DNA of 26,181 nucleotides from UBA7985 sp002711265 (GTDB lineage Bacteria > Pseudomonadota > Alphaproteobacteria > UBA7985), in the NCBI GenBank assembly GCA_965660945.1, contig CBFIBS010000023.1:1-26181 (forward strand). Direction: 5' to 3'. Below are positions 1 to 7,303 of this stretch, one piece after another (position 1 is the stretch's first letter; every line of letters starts with the position of its first letter). The notes under the pieces are model-generated. The model was not told the DNA's origin, searched no databases, and saw only the letters and a list, made by a program, of their open reading frames with translations. The position numbers were made by a program, and so were the translations under genes.

Positions 1-2
1 CT

Positions 3-578
3 GACATGATCATTTTCACTGTGCCGATAGCAGCGGTGCACGACTTTTTTCAAAAAGATGTCAGCCCCTACCAGCTTCACTTAAGCGCTGAAAACCGCAG
101 ACGTGTTTTCAAGGAACTCGTGCTCGAAATGGAAGATTTCTCGAACCAACCAGCACAAAACGTCCGGGAGCTTTGCATTCAAAAGGTTTTCGGTTCCATG
201 ACGATTAAGGAGACATGGGACCACACGAATTCCGAATGGTCTTACCATCACGACATGGTACTGAAGTTTATTGGCGGCGCGCGGGAAACCACCAACGGGC
301 TGTCCGCGTTAATTGACGAGCTGCAACTCAATCGACGTAGACTGACCTCTTACGTTCAACAGACCTTCGGCCTGACGCTCGTCAGATTTCTCAAAGTTGT
401 TCGGATGAACCGGGCGCGCCGCCTCATTCACGAAATAGGCACTGAGCAGGTTATTGCTGAGATTGCGCAGAATTCTGGGTTATCCCATGCGGGCCGCTTT
501 TCGCGGGAGTTCGCAGAGATCTTCGACGAGGCCCCGTCGGACGCGCGCGATCGGGCAAAAAATCGACTCAAAACGTAG
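3..578 (+). CDS. AraC-type transcriptional regulator, 5'-truncated by window edge
   Basis: The visible protein has about 190 residues. From about residue 85 to 188 it reads as an AraC/XylS double helix-turn-helix domain: a first HTH around TNGLSALIDELQLNRRRL, a linking helix with FGLTLVRFLKVVRMNRARRL, and a second HTH around VIAEIAQNSGLSHAGRFSREF, all typical of the family. Residues 1-80 would be the end of an N-terminal sensing domain that I cannot classify. An ATG lies at base 6, but the frame is open to the window edge and full AraC proteins usually have about 300 residues, so I treat the gene as cut rather than as a short protein. The SDR gene starts 29 bp downstream on the same strand and may be co-transcribed with it or be its target (inference). 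Confidence 0.8.
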   Translation, partial: DMIIFTVPIAAVHDFFQKDVSPYQLHLSAENRRRVFKELVLEMEDFSNQPAQNVRELCIQKVFGSMTIKETWDHTNSEWSYHHDMVLKFIGGARETTNGLSALIDELQLNRRRLTSYVQQTFGLTLVRFLKVVRMNRARRLIHEIGTEQVIAEIAQNSGLSHAGRFSREFAEIFDEAPSDARDRAKNRLKT

Positions 579-607
579 TTCGTCCAGTCAACTGAGGAAA
601 CCAGAGC

Positions 608-1255
608 ATGCACGTCGTTATCACGGGCGCCAACCGGGGGATCGGCCTCGAACTGGCCAAAATCTACGAAGCCCAAGGCTGTCAGGTCACTAAAACCAGC
701 CGCAAGGCCATGCCCGGTTTCGCCACCCTCGACGTTAACGATCCCGCATCGCACGAGGCCTTTGCTGCCTCGTTGAATGGAACGCCCGTCGACCTCTACA
801 TCGCCAACGCCGGGATCAATATCCGCAAAGATGAATCCGTCGACACCGGTTACGCGGCCGACGAATGGGCGCAGACCTTCCAGACCAATGTCACCGGCAT
901 TTTTCTTGGGATCCAGTCGATGCTTCCCGCCTTGCGCGCTGCGCCAGCGCCGAAAATCGCGATCATTTCCTCACAGCTGGCGTCGTCGACCAATTCCGGC
1001 ACCGGCATGCTGACCTACCGCGCGTCCAAGGCTGCCGTTCTCAACCTCGGCCGCAACCTCGCCAAGGAGCTTAAGCCGGAGAACCTGCCGGTGGGGATCT
1101 TCCATCCCGGCTGGGTCGTCACCGATATGGGCGGCGCGGGCGCTGATATCACTGTGGACGTTTCGGCCAGCGGGCTGGTCAAACGCATCGACACGCTCAG
1201 TATGGCGAATACCGGGATCTACGAGGACTACAAGGGCGATGCGCTGCCGTATTGA
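608..1255 (+). CDS. Short-chain dehydrogenase/reductase (SDR)
   Basis: This is a 215-residue classical SDR. The Rossmann nucleotide-binding motif TGANRGIG is at residues 6-13, the structural NAG motif at 67-69, a conserved Asn (TNVTG) at 94, a catalytic Ser at 121/122, and YRASK supplies Tyr137 and Lys141. All expected catalytic residues are present, so it should be an active NAD(P)H-dependent carbonyl or alcohol oxidoreductase of the cytoplasm. At 215 residues it is short for the family (about 250) and resembles the compact C-factor/sniffer-like SDRs. The start is preceded by GAGGAAACCAGAGC, which gives an acceptable ribosome binding site. The substrate cannot be deduced. It follows the AraC-type regulator on the same strand and converges with the esterase gene, with 27 bp between their stops. 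Confidence 0.85.
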   Translation: MHVVITGANRGIGLELAKIYEAQGCQVTKTSRKAMPGFATLDVNDPASHEAFAASLNGTPVDLYIANAGINIRKDESVDTGYAADEWAQTFQTNVTGIFLGIQSMLPALRAAPAPKIAIISSQLASSTNSGTGMLTYRASKAAVLNLGRNLAKELKPENLPVGIFHPGWVVTDMGGAGADITVDVSASGLVKRIDTLSMANTGIYEDYKGDALPY

Positions 1256-1282
1256 AGGCACCACCTCACCTGAGAGGCCATT

Positions 1283-2341
1283 TTAGTCCCCTCTAGAGGG
1301 CCCGGCGCTGTCGAACAGCCAGCCCAACCCCTGCCCGAGCTTGCAAGCGGCGGCATGCGACGCAGCGCTGACGCCGATCATATGGATGAAGGCGTGAGGT
1401 ATACTGGCAAAGGTGTCGGTCCGCTGCTCCACCCCGAGCCCATCCAGGCGCCGGGCAAAGTTCATCCCTCCCTCGAAAAGCAGATCGCGCTCAACCAGTC
1501 CAAGGTAAGTCGGCGGAAGGCCAGCGCAGTCCAGCGCCGTACCCGGCTGCATCCAAGGATGATCGCGCTGGTCCGGATCCGGGGCATAGGTGTTTTGGAA
1601 CCACGCTACGGTTTCCCGCGGCAGTCCGAAGCTGTCAGGTAGCCGACGAATACCATCGAGCATTTCCAGCGTTCCACCAACGGTGGGATAGACCAGCCAC
1701 AGCCCATCGATCAGCCCCGAACCGGCCTGCTGTGCTGCGATCAGCGCCAGATTGCCGCCCGCGCTGTCTCCGCCCACCACCAACGGCAGGTCTGGCGACG
1801 ACCAGAGCTGGTCATCCGCGGCCCCACGCAGGCTCGCGATTGCGTCCTCGACCCCAGCCGGAAAGGGATGCTCAGGGGCGAGGCGATACTCAACTGAGAC
1901 GATTTCAGCCCCGCTGGCCTCACTGATGAAGCGGCAGAAGTGGTCATGACTGGCGATGCTGCCGATCGAGAAGCCGCCACCGTGAAAGTAGACGAGCCGC
2001 CCGCGCGGCGGGCCGGGTGGACAGTAACGCCGTGCACGCAGCGGCCCGGCCGCTCCGGACAGGTGCAGGTCGTCAGTCCGGGTCTGTGCTTTCGTGCGCC
2101 CGAAGAGCAGGCCAAGGCGGTCGTAGCCCCGCCGAAAGCGCTGCAAAGACAGGCGGTGGGGTTTGGGGCCAAGGGCTGCCAGCGCCGACATAGCCCCGAG
2201 CACGGGATCAGCCCAGTCCTGTTCATCCGGTTGGCGGGTAAACCAACCCGCACCCCGCAACCCGGCAGCGACGAGGGAACCCGCCGAAGACGGCGGGCGT
2301 TGCAGGCCGGAGTTTCGTGGATCAGGGCGCGGCGCGGTCAT
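1283..2341 (-). CDS. Alpha/beta hydrolase, family IV (HSL-type) esterase
   Basis: This 352-residue protein carries the hallmarks of bacterial hormone-sensitive-lipase-like esterases: the oxyanion motif HGGG at residues 120-123, the nucleophile motif GDSAGG at 191-196 (Ser193), a candidate acid Asp286 in LVERDLLFEGG, and His316 in IPHAFIH. The YRLAPEHPFPA block at 152-162, typical of the family, is also present. Such enzymes hydrolyse short- to medium-chain carboxylic esters. Residues 1-90 form a cap region that is Arg- and Pro-rich at its start. The chosen ATG has only a weak Shine-Dalgarno match (CAGG almost touching it), so a later internal start is possible. The gene is divergent from the secreted-protein gene across 156 bp and has no evident link to the hydantoin-type locus. 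Confidence 0.85.
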   Translation of the reverse strand: MTAPRPDPRNSGLQRPPSSAGSLVAAGLRGAGWFTRQPDEQDWADPVLGAMSALAALGPKPHRLSLQRFRRGYDRLGLLFGRTKAQTRTDDLHLSGAAGPLRARRYCPPGPPRGRLVYFHGGGFSIGSIASHDHFCRFISEASGAEIVSVEYRLAPEHPFPAGVEDAIASLRGAADDQLWSSPDLPLVVGGDSAGGNLALIAAQQAGSGLIDGLWLVYPTVGGTLEMLDGIRRLPDSFGLPRETVAWFQNTYAPDPDQRDHPWMQPGTALDCAGLPPTYLGLVERDLLFEGGMNFARRLDGLGVEQRTDTFASIPHAFIHMIGVSAASHAAACKLGQGLGWLFDSAGPSRGD

Positions 2342-2497
2342 GCCTGAAAAACTGGAGCGGGATCCATCGGATTACAATGGCCATGGCCTTTAAACGGTGA
2401 CACCAGCCGATACAAACCGAAACATAGCGTTTCTGACCGCAAAGTGGCTTTCCCCTAAACCAAGGGCATCAAACGCCTCCACCAAGGAACTGAACAG

Positions 2498-3547
2498 ATG
2501 AAAACCGCAATCGCCACCCTGCTTTCCGCTTTCGCCGTCGCGACCGTTTCCACCGGTGCCGGTGCACAAACATTCTCTGGCATCCTGAAAACCAGTTCAA
2601 TCCTCAGCAAGATGAACGCCGTCACCGTTCATGACGCCAGCACGCGGATCTACACCCCCGTCGCGAGCACCCCCGTTGCGAGCACCACAAACACCGCGAC
2701 CAATACTGACAACGACAAGAACGACGCCAAGGTCGCAGAACACGGGTTCACCCCGGTTCTGGCATCCACTGAAACGACCTTCTCGACCCTGACTGGTGCC
2801 AGCATCGGCCTCGCCCAGAATGAGAGCGTCGGTGTGAACACCGGCGTCACCTTCACCAAAGACAACGACAATCAGAGCAACAACGATAACCAGACTTCTG
2901 ACGACGCCAACTTCGGCATCGGCTTGAAGAGCTACGATGGCACTGTCATCCAGCCCTACGAACCAAACCGGTCCGGCTCGATTGTTGTTAAACCCGACCA
3001 CACGCCAAACGAAATCTACCGCATCAAGGAGCCTAACCCGGCACCGATCTGCCAGGGCTTTGCCGTCGACAATGTCGAAGCCGTTGAAGGCGAAGATGAG
3101 TACAGCAGCCAGACGGTAACTGGTTGCGCCGGCACGCTGATCACCAATCTTTTCTTCAGCGATGGCACCGCCACGCGTATGGAAGACTACGGCACCCTCG
3201 CTTCCGCCGAGTACAAGCTCGAAGGACAGCCTTGGCAAGAGTTTGTTCCAAACAGCCCCTTCCGTATCCCTGATGAAGGTTACTTCATGGTCCGCACCAA
3301 CATTGTCAGCGATATCGAAGCAGATGAAGGTGAAGCTTTCAAACTGACGGTACGCAGCAATTCCAACCAGATTGTAACCGGCATGGTCACCCTGGTCGAT
3401 CCAGATGCAGGCATGATTGAACAGGCTGTGGACTGGTCGGACATGGGCGAGATCGTCGCCAGCCTCGACCTCGATGACCTCAGCCCAAAGCAGGCTCTGG
3501 AGGTTCTCTACGCCCTGCAGGCCATCGAGAACGACAACCGCAACTAA
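2498..3547 (+). CDS. Secreted Asn/Asp-rich protein with possible Calx-beta-like C-terminal domain
   Basis: This 349-residue protein of unknown function begins with a clear signal peptide, with likely cleavage after AGA at residue 23. A low-complexity section follows: a tandem PVAST-PVAST duplication at residues 54-63, a Thr/Asn-rich run, then an Asn/Asp-rich stretch around residues 124-137. The C-terminal half contains EAVEGEDEYSSQTV, SDGTATRMEDYG and IEADEGEAFKLTVRS, which resemble the strand and acidic-loop pattern of Calx-beta or similar calcium-binding beta-sandwich domains. This is an inference from pattern only. Two cysteines (ICQGF and VTGCAG) could form a disulfide in the periplasm or outside the cell. 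AAGGA lies about 9 bases before the ATG. A strong hairpin terminator follows at 3573-3611. I do not assign a function. Confidence 0.75.
   Translation: MKTAIATLLSAFAVATVSTGAGAQTFSGILKTSSILSKMNAVTVHDASTRIYTPVASTPVASTTNTATNTDNDKNDAKVAEHGFTPVLASTETTFSTLTGASIGLAQNESVGVNTGVTFTKDNDNQSNNDNQTSDDANFGIGLKSYDGTVIQPYEPNRSGSIVVKPDHTPNEIYRIKEPNPAPICQGFAVDNVEAVEGEDEYSSQTVTGCAGTLITNLFFSDGTATRMEDYGTLASAEYKLEGQPWQEFVPNSPFRIPDEGYFMVRTNIVSDIEADEGEAFKLTVRSNSNQIVTGMVTLVDPDAGMIEQAVDWSDMGEIVASLDLDDLSPKQALEVLYALQAIENDNRN
2657..2686 (+). repeat. Tandem 15-bp coding repeat (PVAST x2)
   Basis: Two adjacent 15-bp units, CCCGTCGCGAGCACC and CCCGTTGCGAGCACC, differ at one third-codon position and encode PVAST twice in the secreted protein. 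This is a small in-frame duplication in a low-complexity linker. Confidence 0.7.
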
Positions 3548-3572
3548 GCGGCAACCTTCCGCATCACCACAA

Positions 3573-3611
3573 GACGAAGCCGGGACGGGGGCACCCCATC
3601 CCGGCTTTGTC
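3573..3611 (+). terminator. Rho-independent-type hairpin after the secreted-protein gene
   Basis: The left arm GACGAAGCCGGGA (3573-3585) pairs with the right arm TCCCGGCTTTGTC (3599-3611), allowing one G-T pair. The inner GGGG/CCCC pairs close a 3-base loop. The only T-rich tail is the TTT within the right arm and GTTTCC after it, so termination may be partial. It begins 25 bases after the stop codon of the secreted-protein gene. Read from the other side it lies downstream of the monooxygenase gene and could act on both. Confidence 0.7.
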
Positions 3612-3643
3612 GTTTCCGTCGGCGGCATGCCTCAGGGCAACAC

Positions 3644-3658
3644 GCCGGCCCATCCGGC
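3644..3658 (-). terminator. Weak hairpin downstream of the SsuD-like gene
   Basis: GCCGG at 3644-3648 and CCGGC at 3654-3658 form a 5-bp stem about 25 bases beyond the stop of the monooxygenase gene. There is no T tract on the minus strand, so this is at best a weak terminator or mRNA 3'-end structure. Confidence 0.25.
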
Positions 3659-3683
3659 TTCTGCCAGCGGCCGCCGTTACGCC

Positions 3684-4838
3684 CTAGCGGCGCTGTCCCA
3701 CACCCAGCGGCGTTTTGGGCGCAGCGGCAGGCACGCGGCCATAGGCGTGGGGCAGCGAGCAGGTCTTCATCTGCGGCAGCACGCGCGAGCCGAAATGATC
3801 CGCCTCATCAATGTGCGGGTAGCCCGAGAGGATGAAAGAGCGGATGCCCATAGCGTGGTAGGCTTCGAGCTTGGTCAGCACCTGATCAGTCGAGCCGACG
3901 ATCGCCGCCCCGCAGCCCGAGCGCGCGCGCCCCACTCCGGTCCACATATGCGGCTCGATGTAACCGTACTCATCGGCGTCATCTCGGTTCTTGGACTGGT
4001 GGCTGACCCCCAGAGACTTTGCGTCCAGCGCCCGGTTGCGGATCGCCTCCCCCTGCGCCTCGTCGAGCTTCGAAATGATGTAGTCGGCATATTCACGGGC
4101 TTCGGCCTCGGTATCGCGGACGATCACGTGGGACCGCAGGCCGTAGTCAAGGGTCCGGTCGTAGCGCTCGGCCACCTCGTTTACCGCGCGCATGCGCCCC
4201 TGAAGCGCTTCGACGGTCTCCGGCCACATCAGATAGACGTCGCAGTGCTCGCCGCAGAGATCGAGGGCATCGGGCGAGTAGCCGCCGAAATACAACAGCG
4301 GTCCGCCGGACTGGTAGGGCCGGACAGGGTCGGTGGTCAGACCCTCAAACTGGTAGACCTCGCCCTCGTGGTTGATCTCATCCAGCGTCCAGGCCTGCTT
4401 GAGGATTTCTACCACCTCACGCGAACGCTGATAGCGGAACGGGCTGGGCTCGGTCTGACCGGGAAAGTCCGAGGAGATGATGTTGATGGTCAGCCGCCCT
4501 TCGAGCATGTGGTCGAGGGTCGCCACCGTCCGCGCGAGCATGATCGGCTGCATCTCCCCACATCGCACGGCGGCGAGCAGGTTGATCCGGTCGGTGATGG
4601 GCGCGCAGCCCGCCACGAACGAAAGCGTGTCCTGCCCGACCTGATAGGACGATGGACACAGGATATTGCGGAAGCCCTGCGCCTCGGCCGTCTTCACGAT
4701 GTCCGAGCAGTGCCCCCAGCTCGAGCGGAGCTCACCGTCGGGTACGCCGAGAAACTGGTAGTCATCGGAGCACAGTGCGGCAAACCAGGAGACTTCGCAG
4801 GCGTCGAGATCGGGTGAGGTGATGGGGACGATGGTCAT
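3684..4838 (-). CDS. LLM-class flavin-dependent monooxygenase, SsuD-like
   Basis: This 384-residue protein matches the bacterial-luciferase-like fold of FMNH2-dependent alkanesulfonate monooxygenases. Recognisable blocks are LLAAVRCGEMQPIMLARTVATLDHM, LTINIISSDFPG, GGPLLYFGGYSPDALDL, and near the C terminus GSTDQVLTKLEAY and FILSGYPHIDEADHFG, which is very like the SsuD family. Family members use reduced flavin and O2 to cleave C-S or C-N bonds or to oxidise heterocycles, and normally need a separate flavin reductase. None is visible in this window. GAAGGG lies 9 bases before the ATG. The gene is divergent from the GntR regulator and is probably controlled by it. Its presence next to hydantoinase-type genes suggests an oxidative or desulfonating step on the same substrate (inference). 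RutA-type pyrimidine oxygenase is a less likely alternative. Confidence 0.82.
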   Translation of the reverse strand: MTIVPITSPDLDACEVSWFAALCSDDYQFLGVPDGELRSSWGHCSDIVKTAEAQGFRNILCPSSYQVGQDTLSFVAGCAPITDRINLLAAVRCGEMQPIMLARTVATLDHMLEGRLTINIISSDFPGQTEPSPFRYQRSREVVEILKQAWTLDEINHEGEVYQFEGLTTDPVRPYQSGGPLLYFGGYSPDALDLCGEHCDVYLMWPETVEALQGRMRAVNEVAERYDRTLDYGLRSHVIVRDTEAEAREYADYIISKLDEAQGEAIRNRALDAKSLGVSHQSKNRDDADEYGYIEPHMWTGVGRARSGCGAAIVGSTDQVLTKLEAYHAMGIRSFILSGYPHIDEADHFGSRVLPQMKTCSLPHAYGRVPAAAPKTPLGVGQRR

Positions 4839-4875
4839 GGCACAGGGCCCTTCAGTGAGCAGAAAAGATACCCTT

Positions 4876-4904
4876 TGCTTAGGTCACAAAATCATGTAAA
4901 TCAA
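4876..4904 (-). promoter_or_regulatory. Possible sigma70-type promoter of the SsuD-like gene
   Basis: On the minus strand TTGATT (4899-4904) and TAAGCA (4876-4881) are separated by exactly 17 bp and would start transcription about 30 bases before the monooxygenase ATG. The -10 match is poor, so this is tentative. Confidence 0.25.
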
Positions 4905-4941
4905 TGGGGCATCAATTTAGTGGTATGTCAGACTGAACCAC
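4900..4941. promoter_or_regulatory. Candidate operator elements between gntR-type and ssuD-like genes
   Basis: The 176-bp divergent intergenic region is AT-richer than its flanks. It holds a direct repeat ATCAAT at 4900-4905 and 4911-4916, spaced 11 bp (one helical turn), and an inverted repeat GTGGT (4920-4924) N12 ACCAC (4937-4941) with GTC-A-GAC at its centre. GntR/UTRA regulators commonly bind such symmetric sites in their own divergent promoter regions. Assignment to this regulator is an inference. Confidence 0.4.
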
Positions 4942-5014
4942 CTGTTTTTACGCCCTTTTTTGCGGTGCAGAATGCCCCTTGGGTATATCAATTTCATCGC
5001 CCGGACCCCGAGCC

Positions 5015-5731
5015 ATGGCCAAACGCGAAAGCACCCCCGGCGCCCTGCCGATCTACCAGCAGGTCAGCGAGCTTCTGACCCGTGAAATCGCCGCCGGCCG
5101 CCTGCTCGACGGACAGCGCCTGCCCCCCGAACGGGCCATGGCAGCAGAGCACAGCGTCACGGTGCGCACGCTACGCAAGGCGCTGGCAGAGCTGACCGCG
5201 CGCGGACTGCTCGATCGACGGCAGGGGTCAGGCAACTATGTCCGCGTCAACGATGATGTCCGCAGCATCTATTCGATGTTCCGGCTGGAGCTGAGCGAGG
5301 GCGGCGGATTGCCGACTGCCCGGCTGCTGAGCCTTGATGCTGTCGACAGTCGGCCGGCCGATTTACCCGCAGACTTCGCCACAACCGCGGGCGCAACCCG
5401 CATCCGCCGGCTGCGCCTTCTCAACGGCATCGCGGTCGCTGTTGAGGAAATCTGGCTGGATGGCCGTGTCGGCACCTTGAAAACCGAGGATCTGTCGGAC
5501 TCGCTCTACCAGACCTACCGCAGCAAGCTGGGATTCTGGATCACCCGAGCCAGCGATCAAGTCGGCCTGGGCGAGGCCCCGGTCTGGGTGCCCGAGGGTT
5601 TTGACCCGCGCCCGGGGGCCACGGTGGGCTTCGTCGAGCGGCTGAGCTGGGCGCAGGCCGACGCCCCGGTCGAGTTCTCACGCACGTGGTTTGACCCGGT
5701 GCGGGCCCGCTATGTGCAGCGGATCTCGTGA
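5015..5731 (+). CDS. GntR-family (HutC/UTRA) transcriptional regulator
   Basis: This 238-residue regulator has an N-terminal winged helix at about residues 11-76 (LPIYQQVSELLTREIAAGRL, the PPERAMAAEHSVTVRTLRKAL recognition region, GLLDRRQGSGNYV in the wing) and a C-terminal UTRA ligand-binding domain at about 95-235 (TRIRRLRLLNGIAVAVEEIWL and the closing FSRTWFDPVRARYV are typical). HutC-type members are usually repressors released by a pathway metabolite. I chose ATG 5015. An in-frame TTG at 4979 would add 12 residues, and neither start has a good Shine-Dalgarno. The gene is divergent from the SsuD-like gene and converges with the hyuB-like gene, stop to stop, with 15 bp between. It is the only dedicated DNA-binding regulator inside the catabolic locus. 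Confidence 0.88.
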   Translation: MAKRESTPGALPIYQQVSELLTREIAAGRLLDGQRLPPERAMAAEHSVTVRTLRKALAELTARGLLDRRQGSGNYVRVNDDVRSIYSMFRLELSEGGGLPTARLLSLDAVDSRPADLPADFATTAGATRIRRLRLLNGIAVAVEEIWLDGRVGTLKTEDLSDSLYQTYRSKLGFWITRASDQVGLGEAPVWVPEGFDPRPGATVGFVERLSWAQADAPVEFSRTWFDPVRARYVQRIS

Positions 5732-5746
5732 ACCTGAGGAAGGCCT

Positions 5747-7303
5747 CTATTTCGCCTGCGGAGCATTGCCGCCCGAGGCCGAGGACAGAACCACCTCATC
5801 CCCCGCTTCCAGACCCAGATTGCTGAAAAAGCCGGGCATGATCTCCTCGCTTGCGCCACGCCGCAGCCGGACCTGATTGAGGCCGCCGGGCTGCGCGCCG
5901 TCGAGCGACCAGACGGGCTCGACCCCGTGGGAAAGGCCCACGGACATCACCGCCGGGCCGCGCATGCGGTAGCGGATATCGACCCCACGCCCGCCGGGGT
6001 GCTCGCCCGGGCTGTGCTTGGGCTCGCCCAAGCGCTTGGCCACCACCTCGAAGCCATAGCGTGCCTCGGCGACCTCGACCGGGCAGTTGAAGGTGTCGCC
6101 ATGGTTGGTGGAGAACATGGCGTCGTTGCCCGCACGCTCCGGGGTGGCACCCCACCCGCCCATCTGCGGCTCGACCATGGTAAAGCGACGGCCCGTGTCC
6201 GGATGGATCCCGGCAATTACCGTGCCGAAAATCGACGCGAAGTGCCCGGCGGGCAGGCTCTGCTCAGCGTGCCCGGCGATGCAGCGCCAGAGCATGTCCA
6301 CCAGCCGGATCCGGGTTTCGAAGTAGTAGCCATGGGGAGCCTCTGGCCCGGGATCGAAGATGGTCCCGGGCTGGGTGATTAGGACCAGCGGTGAGAACGA
6401 ACCGGCATTGGCGTAACGATTGGGATCGGTCAGTGCCTTGAACAGAATCTGGCAGGCAATCAGCGTCCCGTCACGGCTGGTATTGTAGGGGCCTGCAGCG
6501 GCCGGTGGTGCACCGCGTACGTCAACCTCGAACCGCTCGTCGGTAATGGTGATCACAGCCTTCCACTCCGCGCCGTCGTCCTGTCGCTGCGCCACCTCAA
6601 AGCGCCCTTTAGGCAGGCGTGCGAGACCGGCCAGCGCCCGCTGCCGCCCTGCCGTTCGGGCGTTGGTGACGGCCGTCTGCAGGGTCTGTACGCCGTAACG
6701 CTGGCACAGGCCCCGGATCAGCCCTGCGGCCCGCCGCCCGGCGGAGACCTGCGCCCACAGATCGCCTGTGACGAAATCAGGCAGGCGCGAGTTCGCCCGG
6801 ATGATATCGGCCACCGCTTCATTGCGCTCGCCGCGCCGGAACAGCCGCACCACGGGAAGGCGCAGGCCCTCGGCGACGATCTCGGTCACTTCGGTCGACA
6901 TCGACCCCGGCGTACGGCCGCCGATATCGCCCCAGTGCGCGATGGAGGCGACCCACGCCACCCGCTGCCCCCCGAAGAACACCGGCTCGGCGACGACCAT
7001 GTCGTTGAGGTGGGTCACGCCGCCGTGGTTGGGGTCGTTGACAAGGAAAACATCGCCTTCCTCGATCTCGCCCTGATCCTGCGCGAGGATCGACGTCACC
7101 GACTTGTCCAGCACGCCCACGAAGGAAGGGATTCCCGCCCCGGAGCTGACCAGCGCACCGTCGGCGTCAGTGATGCCGGTGCCGACGTCCAGCACCTCGT
7201 AGATGATCGGGCTCATCGCGGTTTTGCGCAGCACCTCGAACATCTCGTCGGCGGCAGACTCCAGCGCCGATTCGACAACCGCAAGCGTGAAGGGGTCAGA
7301 CAT
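5747..7303 (-). CDS. HyuB-like hydantoinase/oxoprolinase B subunit (copy 1)
   Basis: This protein of about 518 residues belongs to the hydantoinase B/oxoprolinase family. Landmarks are MSDPFTLAVVESALESAADEM, RKTAMSPIIYEVLD, DADGALVSSGAGIPSFVG, NDPNHGGVTHLNDM and the H-x-x-D element AHWGDIGG followed by TPGSMS. B subunits work with an ATP-using A subunit to open hydantoin, 5-oxoproline or lactam rings, or to carboxylate ketones. This copy closely resembles the second HyuB at 10306-11949 but has no HyuA next to it. The start at 7303 is chosen because it gives the family N terminus and overlaps the end of the M24 gene by 8 bases (ATGTCTGA), which implies translational coupling. A frame extension upstream to 7351 lies inside the M24 gene and is not family-like. 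It is the last gene of the operon. Confidence 0.88.
   Translation of the reverse strand: MSDPFTLAVVESALESAADEMFEVLRKTAMSPIIYEVLDVGTGITDADGALVSSGAGIPSFVGVLDKSVTSILAQDQGEIEEGDVFLVNDPNHGGVTHLNDMVVAEPVFFGGQRVAWVASIAHWGDIGGRTPGSMSTEVTEIVAEGLRLPVVRLFRRGERNEAVADIIRANSRLPDFVTGDLWAQVSAGRRAAGLIRGLCQRYGVQTLQTAVTNARTAGRQRALAGLARLPKGRFEVAQRQDDGAEWKAVITITDERFEVDVRGAPPAAAGPYNTSRDGTLIACQILFKALTDPNRYANAGSFSPLVLITQPGTIFDPGPEAPHGYYFETRIRLVDMLWRCIAGHAEQSLPAGHFASIFGTVIAGIHPDTGRRFTMVEPQMGGWGATPERAGNDAMFSTNHGDTFNCPVEVAEARYGFEVVAKRLGEPKHSPGEHPGGRGVDIRYRMRGPAVMSVGLSHGVEPVWSLDGAQPGGLNQVRLRRGASEEIMPGFFSNLGLEAGDEVVLSSASGGNAPQAK

Noticed and set aside
1289..1300. Perfect palindrome CCCTCTAGAGGG
   Set aside because: It lies within the 3' end of the esterase coding sequence, has no loop or T-tract and shows no other sign of function.
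2597..3628. Minus-strand frame of 343 codons opposite the secreted protein
   Set aside because: The plus-strand frame has a signal peptide, a Shine-Dalgarno and a following terminator; the minus frame has none of these.
3417..4817. Long plus-strand open frame of 466 codons
   Set aside because: It runs antisense to the SsuD-like gene and has shadow composition with no recognisable domain.
3684..4838. RutA pyrimidine monooxygenase
   Set aside because: The C-terminal blocks fit SsuD better, and no other rut gene is nearby.
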